A stretch of 64,000 nt of DNA from Pelobates cultripes. Lineage: Eukaryota; Chordata; Amphibia; Anura; Pelobatidae. Position numbers and translations under genes: made by a program. The DNA is taken from NCBI GenBank assembly GCA_933207985.1, contig OW240912.1, forward strand, positions 108,811,503-108,875,502. The letters run 5' to 3'. Under the pieces are notes generated by a model. It searched no databases and was not told the origin of the DNA. It saw only the letters and a program-made list of their open reading frames with translations. Below are positions 55,816-64,000 of the stretch, one piece after another; position 1 is the first letter of the stretch; each line of letters starts with the position of its first letter.

Positions 55816-55822
55816 TATTATA

Positions 55823-56123
55823 CACTGATCAGCCACAGCATTAAACCCACTGACAGGTGAAGTGAATCATTACAATGGCACCTGTCAAGGGGTGGGATAT
55901 ATTAGGCAGCAAGTAAACAGTCAATTCTTGAATTTCATGTGTTGGAAGCAGGAAAAATGGGCAAATGAAATGATCTGAGTGACTTTGACAAGGGCCAAAT
56001 AGTGATGACTTGATGACATGGTCAGAGGATCTCCAAAATGGCAAGTCTTGTGGGGTGTTCCTGTATGCAGTGGTTAGTACCTACCCAAAGTGGTGCAAGG
56101 AAGGACAACTGGTAAACCGGCAT
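55823..56123 (+). mobile_element. Tc1-like element (third family), 5' fragment
   Basis: Starts CACTGATCAGCCACAGCATT after TA at 55821-55822. Continues with CACTGACAGGTGAAGTGAAT and GGGGTGGGATATATTAGGCA, and the start of a transposase (ATGGGCAAATGAAATGATCTGAGTGACTTTGAC). Protein pieces resemble LSDFDKGQIV-type text and ISKMASLVGC. Only about 300 bp remain; the catalytic part is absent. Confidence 0.8.
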
Positions 56124-56849
56124 CTTACCATATTGTATCCGTTACAGCACCGATAAATAAAATGTTATAATTAAAGCGACCTTACAAGGTTGCTTCTATC
56201 AAAGAAGCAAAATTAATGGAACTCTCCACACCCTTGAAGCACTGTCCATTATTTGTCCCTTCATAAAAGTAGAGATTTCAAGAGAAATCGAAACTTTTAA
56301 AAAGTGACAAGGTTGCACACTCCCAAAAGTCAGCCAGTAGCCAGTAGGGTGCTCTTCCTGATGGCATTATGCCCTAACACAGGGGAAGGCAATGTTTTTC
56401 ATGAGAAGCATTAATTTGCAATGTTTCTCTATGAAAAGCTCTGCAGGTGAAATACTGCAATTGCTGCATGTGTGCCTTGCCTCCCATTTCTGCCCTATGA
56501 GAAGCAATCTGTCCACTGCAAGATTATCAGTATTGGATGGAGCAGAGCTACAACATAGGACAGTCTAGCTGCTGGATTACAGGTGAACCAACACTTGATT
56601 TAATGGAAAAGAAAGGACAACAATCAAAACTGAATTTAATTATTTTTAATGAAATTATATTTAGAATACAATAAAAAATTAAGATTATTTCTACCTCATA
56701 ACTTTAATTGATTAAAACAAAACAAAAAAGCGTTAATGCCCTTTAAAAAATACACCATTATCACTAACAGTTTTTGTCATCAGGTATCTTCATTTTTAAC
56801 TTGTGCTAAAAACAGCTGAATATTTATCGAAGGGTAAGAATTATCAGCA
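56124..56849. other. No recognisable gene
   Basis: Mixed sequence. GATTTCAAGAGAAATCGAAACTTT (about 56275) is a local inverted repeat and GCCAGTAGCCAGTAG a short tandem repeat. No transposon ends found. Confidence 0.4.
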
Positions 56850-57015
56850 ATTCAAGGTGAATTTCAAATTTCACGCCAAAATAGCTGAATTCAAATTTTT
56901 TTTCCAAGTCAGTTATGTTTTTGGCTATTTAACCCCCAGATCTTCACTTTCACTTAACTTTTCACTTTGAACTTGCTTTGTTTCTCTGATAATTTTCACT
57001 TTAGAGGTTTATTGA
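56850..57015. repeat. Fold-back repeat, family H copy
   Basis: CAAGGTGAATTTCAAATTTCACGCCAAAATAGCTG at the left, TTTTCACTTTGAACTTGCTTTG and TAATTTTCACTTTAGAGG at the right. More diverged than the copy at 55682. Confidence 0.6.
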
Positions 57016-57190
57016 CTACCTAACAATTTCGAGCGAATTAAAAAACAAATTGCAAAATGTACGGTAAAACATCCTATAGTTGTGGCTTTAGCCAAGCTAG
57101 AAAATTGTTTCCAAATCAGCACATTTGCCTACATTTTGTAATTTGTTTTTTTAATCTCTAAATTTCATGATTCAGTGAATAAACCAAGTG
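57016..57190. repeat. Second fold-back repeat type
   Basis: AATTAAAAAACAAATTGCAAAATGTA (57037-57062) pairs with TACATTTTGTAATTTGTTTTTTTAAT (57131-57156). A related arm occurs at 27296-27355. Confidence 0.65.
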
Positions 57191-57947
57191 ATTACTAAAG
57201 GAAGAAAGTATTTATTTTCTGATCGTACACCATAAACAACACTTTCTAATGTAAATGGTGGGAGAGGAACCAAATATTGATGAGTCCAATTCATAAAACC
57301 AAAAATTCAGGTATAATCATTCAACCCTGTGGATGTTAACCCTCTGGAGTCCCAAGTTAAAACATTGATTTTGCTGACTGGATTTGTAAAAGGAACCCTT
57401 ATAGAGTAATTTACTACAGTGATAATTGTTGGAAATTTAAAGTAAATTTAAAGCGGATCTGTCACTTTCGTTTTACAAGATCCCTAAAAGTGACTGATCT
57501 GGTGTGGGTCTCATGGGCGCAAGTTGCAGGGGAGGACATTATTACTTACTGAAAATGTGGGTAATAAAATATTAGTATAAATTGAACAGGGAACAACCTA
57601 AACAGAGTGAATAAATAATGAAACATCATAAAAAGAAAAATAAGGGTGCACCAAAAAGATTATCAATATATAATATGATAATATTGAAGCTAGATTGAAG
57701 AAATAATACACATATTTTTTAATATTAGACTACTATTAAAACATGAGATTAGGGCAATAATAAACAGCACACAAGTATAAAATAGCACATAAACATTTAA
57801 AAATAACAATAAATGGAAAAGAGAGCTGACAGAATAGCCTGATTCTGTTCTATGAAGTAGCAAAAAAAGCAAAAATGTAATGTCAGCAAAACTATCAGAA
57901 TAAAACAAGAAGAATACAAAGTAACAAAGCAGAACATAAAAATTGGT
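57191..57947. other. No recognisable gene
   Basis: AT-rich. AGAGTAATTTACTACAGTGATAATTG near 57403 is like one end of family H. No coding signal. Confidence 0.4.
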
Positions 57948-57951
57948 TTAA

Positions 57952-60340
57952 AGGGACACTGTAGGAACCCAGACCACTTGAGCTCATTGAAATGGTCTGG
58001 GTACAGTGTCCCTATTGCCCTTAGTGCTGCAATGTTAACCCCTTCAGGACGGAGTCAGTAGTACCCGTTCTGATCAAAACAAAATGTAAACAAAAACTGG
58101 AATTTGCACTATATGTCTGTTCAACCGTAATTCACCTCTTTCATGTTATATGCACCCACACTTATTAAATATCATTTTGTTCAGGAGAAACAGGGCTTTC
58201 ATTTCATATCAAATATTTATATATGAAACATAAATTATTATGAATAAAATAAAAAAAACTGTGAGAAATTTTAATTTAAAAAAAAATTGTAGTTCTGCCT
58301 CACATTTTAGCTGTAAATGTCATAATACTGTTAGCTTTTACTGCAAAAAAGCACATATTTCGATTCAGCAAAGTCTCAGAAGTACAACAGTAGCCCACAT
58401 TAACAGGTTTTACGGTGTTTTAGAAAGTTACAAGGTCAAATATAGCACATTCCATTTTTCAGTTTTTTAACAGTGAAATTTGCCAGATTAGTAATGTTAC
58501 CTTTGAGACCGTGTGGTAGCACAGGAATGAGATTTACCCCCATGATGGCATACCATTTGCAAAAGTAGACTACCCAAGGTATTGCAAGTGAGGTATGTCC
58601 AGTCTTTTGTAGTAGCCACTTAGTCACAAACACTGGCCAAAGTTAACGTTCATATTTGTTTTTGTGTGAAAAAAGCAAAAAACTAATATTTGGCCAGTGT
58701 TCGTAACTGGTTTTGTGGCTACTAAAAATGACTGGACATACCCCGTTTGCAATACCTTGGGTTGTCTACTTTTGCAAATGGTATGTCATTATGGGGGTAA
58801 TTCTTATTCCTGGGCTACCATACAGTCTCAAAAGGCAACATAACCAATCTGGCAAATTTTAATGTGAAAAAAATGAAATGCAAGCCTTATATTTGACTCT
58901 CTAACTTTCCAAAACACCATAAAACCTGTACACGGGGGATACTCGGGAGACTTCGCTGAACACAAATATTAGTGTTTCAAAATGGTAACTTGTATTACAA
59001 CAATAATATCGTCAGTAAAAGTGCCGTTCATGTGTAAAAAATGCAAAAAACATCACTTTTACTAAAAATATCATTGTTGTAATACAAGTTACCATTTTGA
59101 AACACTAATATTTGTGTTCAGCGAAGTCTCCCGAGTAAAACAGTACCCCCCATGTACAGGTTTTATGGTGTCTTGGAAAGTTACAGGGTTAAATATAGTG
59201 CTCGCAATTCAAATTCTCTGCACTTTTTGCCTGGGTTGTCAGGCATGTCAATCAAATTTTAACTAATTAAGTCGCATAATTATGTTAAAATATTACTTAA
59301 ATATACACTTAAAATTTTAATATATATACATATATATGTATTTAAAGTCTACGTGTACACTTATGTAGTTATTTATGTAATTATTTGTATTTTATATATA
59401 GATAGATAGATATAGAATCTCATTCTAAGTGTATTTTGTTACCAATATATATATATATTAATAACAAAATACAGTTAGAATGAAATTACATATGTATATA
59501 TAATTTATTGAATTTAATTTTTTTTTATTATTTATTAATTTATTATTTTATTTATTTATTATTGTAATTACACGTGTATATATAAATATAAAATATATAT
59601 AGATGTATTATATATATAATATATATATCTTATATATATGTAACGTCATTCTAAGTGTATTTTAATACTAATATATGTACTTATATTAATATTAAAATAC
59701 ACTACGTATGATGTTACATATATATAAGACATTGTATTATACATACATTTAATTTATTTTATAACATGTGTAATTATTTTTTTTTTACACTACCCACCAG
59801 CAGGTGGACTGTCTGACATTTCAGACAGTCCCCCTGCTGGCGGATCCACAGCCAGCTATAGGGGGCCATGTGATCGCCTCCCCGGGGGCCTCATCCTCAG
59901 AAGAGGATCGCGGCGGAGGTGAGTAAATTGGAGCTACTGGGGCTGAAAGCCGTTATGGCGTTCTATGCCGCCGCAACGGCTTTATGCGCGTAACGGCGTT
60001 AAGGGGTTAAACATTGCAGCACTTTACATTGCAGCTGGAGGACATCCAGCGTCAGATTTCCCCCCCTAGGAAAGCATTGATTCAGTGCTTTCCTATGGGA
60101 AGGTCGAATGCGCGTATAGCAATGGCCGCACATGTGCATTAGAGCCCTCTCATCGTGGGGCGGAGGAGGAGGAGAAGCTTCGACCCAGCACCGAATGACA
60201 TCAGCGCTAGGATCAGGTAAGTAAATAAAGGGTTTTTAACCCTTTATTTACCACAGAGGGGGCATGCGAGTAAGGGAGGAGGCAGAGGATGCTATAATCC
60301 CATGAACTCAGCTTGGTATTCCTGGAAATATAGTATCCCT
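57952..60340. mobile_element. T2/Kolobok-like MITE interrupted by a piggyBac-like element
   Basis: Begins AGGGACACTGTAGGAACCCA after TTAA (57948-57951) and ends TATAGTATCCCT before TTAA (60341-60344). A hairpin GACCACTTGAGCTCATTGAAATGGTC follows the left end. The text GTGCTGCAATGTTAAACATTGCAGCAC is split at its central TTAA by the element 58039-60006. Without the insert the MITE is about 420 bp and related to 47971-48588. Confidence 0.82.
58039..60006 (+). mobile_element. piggyBac-like non-autonomous element of nested inverted repeats
   Basis: Begins CCCCTTCAGGACGG and ends GGCGTTAAGGGG, with TTAA at 58035-58038 and 60007-60010. Length is 1,968 bp, with no transposase. Two long inverted duplications lie side by side: 58475-58670 against 58680-58860, and about 58910-59032 against 59051-59187. 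Further right is a TA-rich block (59280-59780) and a GC-rich end with hairpins (GGACTGTCTGACATTTCAGACAGTCC at 59807-59832). Same family as 5930-13425 and 3180-3464. Confidence 0.82.
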
Positions 60341-60344
60341 TTAA

Positions 60345-60707
60345 ATTACCTAAGCTGTGCAATTGGTAACTAGCTGTATGAAATAAATGTGGTACACAAA
60401 ACTCCTGGACTGGATGAAACCCGATATAGATCAAAAGGGAGGCAACTTGTATACATAGCACAGTTTAGGCGATTCGAGTCATATCTTATGGTCTGCTTAT
60501 TATTATGCAAATCCATCTATAGATCAATGTCTGATGCCCACAGCCATCAATTCCTTATGGGATAGGACAAAAGTTGATGGTGGAGCTCTGTCTTTTGTGA
60601 ACCTTTGTTAACCTTAGATTTACCTACACTGTCTTATGATATCGTTGGATCGTGTTGGAATTTCAGTACAATTCCAGCTCAGTCAGGATCAGTATTTCAT
60701 AAACATT
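60345..60707. other. No recognisable gene
   Basis: Mixed sequence without repeat ends or coding motifs. Confidence 0.4.
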
Positions 60708-60815
60708 AAAGTGAATTTCAAAGTAGCCACCCTAGCAAAATTCTCCATGTCGTTTTTATTTTTCCAGTTTGCTACTTTGGCCTTAAATGTAAAATTCACT
60801 TTGAATTTTCAACAA
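60708..60815. repeat. Fold-back repeat, family H copy
   Basis: AAAGTGAATTTCAAAGTAGCCACCCTAGC pairs loosely with GCTACTTTGGCCTTAAATGTAAAATTCACTTTG. The left arm is shortened. Confidence 0.65.
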
Positions 60816-61537
60816 TTAAACCTATTAATGTAATTAATGGAATGATCATATGTTAGTTACCTCTTAATGTAAAATCATGTAGCAGATTTAATTTAGTAAG
60901 TAAACATGTTACTGTAATTAATGGGATAATCATTTGTAAGTCACCAGTTGTGTTATTTCTGATAATTAAAAAAAACAAAACTATTTTTTACAGTTGCTTG
61001 CAAACATTGGATATTAACCTTTTCGTGTCCAAAGCTTCAGTAAATCCCATGATATTACAAAATACCGGGCACATGATTTATACTTAAGGGTTTCATGTCT
61101 CAACACACCCAGTTCCTCCCATTTTCCCCCCCAGCAATTCTGCTTTATCCCCACACCATTCTGTACCACAGTAATTACTAATAGTACTCATAAATGTTCT
61201 ATACTTCTTATTTCTAGCATGACTTGTGTTTCTAGAATTTCATTTGGTCTAATACGCTTTTGGCTGAACTGTTAAGTTCCTTCATCCATTTAAAGGTTCA
61301 TATCAGACATATCTCTCTTCACTACTCCAATATTCACATTATTGTCCTTAGGACTCCTGTGGCAATGGATTCTAGCGATGAATGCTTATGGTTACAACTG
61401 AATGTTCCAGAACTAAGTTGGAATATTTTCAAGTAGTATGTGCAGAGTTTAAATTCCAGTCTAGAGATTTTATCTTTGTCTAATACAAATATTTTGTTGA
61501 ATATCAGATTCTTAACCTAGACATTGTGTAATAGGAA
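60816..61537. other. No recognisable gene
   Basis: AT-rich. Two diverged words TTAATGTAATTAATGGAATGATCAT and TTACTGTAATTAATGGGATAATCAT (60824 and 60910) suggest a short local duplication of about 85 bp. Confidence 0.4.
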
Positions 61538-61710
61538 AGTGTTTGTTATTATTATTATTATCATTATTTATAACGCGACAACACTTTCCCTAGCACTGTG
61601 CAATGGGTGAACTAACAATCAAGTATTTGTGCCCAGACGAGTTCAACGTACAGGAACAGAGGGGTTAGGGTCCCTGCTCAATGAGCTTACATGCTTAGTA
61701 AATAAGTAAT
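61538..61710. repeat. Dispersed repeat fragment with (ATT)n head
   Basis: TTATTATTATTATCATTATTTATA leads into ACAACACTTTCCCTAGCACTGTGCAATGGG, GTTCAACGTACAGGAACAGAGGGG and CCCTGCTCAATGAGCTTACATGC. From memory this is a fragment of a dispersed repeat common in frog genomes, with a trinucleotide tail at one end as in some SINE/LINE 3' ends. The class is uncertain. Confidence 0.6.
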
Positions 61711-64000
61711 GATAATGTCATGGAAAGTGGTAGTTGTGGACATGTTGATCAAAAAGCATAAGCCAACATTTTAGTATATTAATCTAATGTCACAAAAAGT
61801 TATCCAGTGCAAATTAAGCAGTTTGTAAAATTAACATAAAATCGTGAAATCCCAAAACATCACTACTAAGAGTTCTTACTTAAAAAAAAATCAACATGTT
61901 CCATTGTAAATAAGAAACATATAAAAGGTTTTTTTTGGGGGGGGGGGTTTTGTTTATTTTTGCTTCAGAAATCACAAGATAAATTTATACGAAATATTTT
62001 AATTTAAGGCATGAAGATATTTTAAAGCAGATAAATGTGTTTTAATAGAAGCACAAAATGGCAATCTGATATTTTGAATGTAATATTTCAGTTGATTACA
62101 GTGTTACCAGGGATTACTCACTGCCACTAGCACATGACAGGCAGAGGCAGATACACAGCTTCAAGACAAGATGTCACTGATTGATTCAGAACACCGCATG
62201 TTCCATCCAAGATCTAAATATCAAGAGTAAAGTGCGGAATGCTGATGTGTGCTGGCCAAGGTGCTGAAAATCATGTCTTCAGCAACAGTGCTTTAGCAAG
62301 AATCTCGTATTGTATACAGTGATTTCTAAATAATAATTCCGAACATTCTAGTATTGTTATTATTAACTGCACTCTGTATTGTAATAATATTAAAGAACAA
62401 AAACACCAATCTGTAGCTTACACGTTGTTAATAAAAGGAAAATAATCTTTCAGGCATTCTTATTCCAGAAATGGTTTTCACAATTACATTTTACATTACT
62501 GTATCTAGAAATAGTTTGATTTTTATTTGATCAGCTCCCCAAAAAAGGTACTTATGTAATTAATGGGTTGGATCTACAGCTATTAGATGGAGATTGAATA
62601 TCTAGTGACCATACTTCAAAATGGAACTGGAAGAGAATGTGATCCCTAGCAAAGTATGCCAGACGGTAAAGGGCTCAATCACATTCGTTAGATGAATTAG
62701 TATATTGTGTGTGCTTTGGGAGATCTGTTAAATAATTAGACAGAATTTATTGTAAATGCCTGCAGGAGTATGTATATGCATCTCTTTACTAAATTGAATC
62801 ACAATCCTTTGCTGTCACACAGGAAGAATTGCTCAGAATGAAAGTGACAGCTTGTAACATGCACTGTGTCGTCAAGGCAGAAGTAACCTCTAGATTGATT
62901 AATTTCAGACAGACTAGTGAAAACATCTAATGCTAAAGGTGGCATGAATCTTCCTCTATTGAAATGATTTCTATTCCTGCCACATCACATGTTTCTGAAC
63001 TACAGTTCCCATGAGGCTCAGCCAGCTAGTATCTGAGTTGTCAAAGATAGCCCTCAGTGTTCTAGTGATTCCATGGGATCAGAAACAATCACACTGGTTT
63101 GCCACAATAGTAAAAATGTATCATGTCTAATTCTACAGTCAACAGAGAAGACAATGAAAAACAAGATGAGATGTTCCTTGAATGGTGATCCATCTTTAAT
63201 TCCTCTTTTAATTCTTTAATTACCACTCTGCAGAGATCTGTCTACAGTCGGTAAAACGTGCTAATTGATTGCATATCCTTCTTTCAACTGAGCATCACAC
63301 TGAAGGACCTTCCAGGGACAACATTCAATAAATAATGCAATGTTGCTTTAAATGAATAAAGAGGCCGCGTGGAAAACAAGCACGGCAACAATTACATGTC
63401 ATTACATACCCAGATAACTACACATTTTATTCATCCAGATTTCAACACTTTATACTTAAAAATGGAAGGACAAGCATCTGTGAATTGCACTAAAAACACC
63501 CCAGCATACAAAGGAGATATGAAGAAAATCATTGTTATTTCTAGATCACCCAAACCTGATACTTGATAATGAGTGACATGGGAAAACGAAGAGGGTTTTC
63601 TCACTGGAATAAAGATGATAACACCTTGGCAAATGATCCATCTGTGTCTGTTCTCTTAACAGCCTAGTTATTTTGAGACAGGGGTGCTACAGTGAACACT
63701 GGCACAGTCATGACATTTATATATTCTTTTGCATTTTTATGATTAAGTTAAAAATATACATGGCATGGTGGTAGAGTGAGAAAACTCAGGACACATTTTG
63801 TTTTCCTTTGGTATGTCACAGGTGTCATTTAAGTTTCAACAAAGTGTGTCTGCGTCAAAGAGAAAGCAAACAGCTTTGCCTGTGAGTCAGACCCATGTGC
63901 TGAAGCTCAGTGTAAGTGATTGTGGGGGATATTGGGTTAGGGATTTATTTTGACATTTTACAGAGAGATCGCCCCTTGGTTATACCTAGAGCCTTCCACA
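61711..64000. other. No gene; mostly unique-looking DNA
   Basis: No coding region recognised; the 65-codon frame at 63369-63566 has no known motif. CTGAACTACAGTTCCCATGAGGCTCAGCCAGCT at 62996-63028 recalls the end of a dispersed MITE. A GGGGGGGGG run is at 61936-61947. Low repeat content between about 62040 and 63310 makes this the best candidate stretch for conserved non-coding sequence, but nothing in the sequence alone shows conservation. Confidence 0.4.

Noticed and set aside
4344..62000. Tandem repeats considered as a CRISPR array
   Set aside because: No set of identical short repeats separated by unique spacers of constant size exists; all arrays are microsatellites or minisatellites in an animal genome.

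Overview
This window is eukaryotic, non-coding and made largely of transposable elements. It most likely comes from an anuran amphibian. The reasons are the mixture of repeat families: many TTAA-flanked MITEs with AGGGACACTGTAG ends (T2/Kolobok-like, known from Xenopus), DIRS-type tyrosine-recombinase retroelements, a Gmr1-like Ty3/gypsy element with a SCAN-like gag, two Tc1 lineages, an L1/Tx1-type LINE, and long AT-rich spacers with TA, GT and CA microsatellites. I found no convincing host gene, no tRNA or rRNA, and no CRISPR. All calls come from reading the sequence and from memory of the families; no database was searched.

Layout. 0-1.3 kb: a broken DIRS-type element (gag start and recombinase end, minus strand) and a minisatellite. 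1.4-3.0 kb: a complete but frameshifted Tc1-like transposon with TA duplications. 3.2-3.5 kb: the end of a piggyBac-like TTAA element. 4.5-15.2 kb: one Tc1-like transposon split open by successive insertions. These are a 949 bp unclassified insert carrying a T2 MITE; a 7.5 kb piggyBac-like TTAA element that itself holds a 1.6 kb solo LTR and a deleted chromovirus, which in turn holds a 559 bp solo LTR; and a 950 bp solo LTR. Target-site duplications are readable at nearly every junction. 16.8-19.6 kb: a degenerate DIRS-like element bounded by inverted ends. 19.6-28 kb: CA-rich arrays, hairpin repeats and mostly unrecognised sequence. 28-36.4 kb: a minus-strand DIRS element (gag, RT, RNase H, recombinase remnants) into which a 5.7 kb Gmr1-like element inserted, flanked by CCAAT.

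37-42 kb is largely unrecognised AT-rich DNA. 42.2-46.6 kb has a Tc1-derived MITE next to a GATA array, and an L1-type LINE. 47-51.1 kb has T2-like MITEs and a hAT-like element (8 bp duplication) that contains a CA-rich minisatellite of about 900 bp. 53.8-54.9 kb is a 1.05 kb solo LTR. 55.8-60.3 kb has a Tc1 fragment and a T2-like MITE interrupted by a 2 kb piggyBac-like element built of long inverted repeats. 60.3-64 kb is mostly unrecognised.

Nothing here works together as a pathway; the coding relics are independent transposon genes, all visibly inactivated. The most interesting signals are the nested insertion order, the Gmr1-like integrase-before-RT organisation with SCAN-like gag, a hairpin shared by several LTRs with an apparent compensatory base change, a hammerhead-ribozyme-like core at 17.75 kb, and the long inverted-repeat architecture of the TTAA elements.
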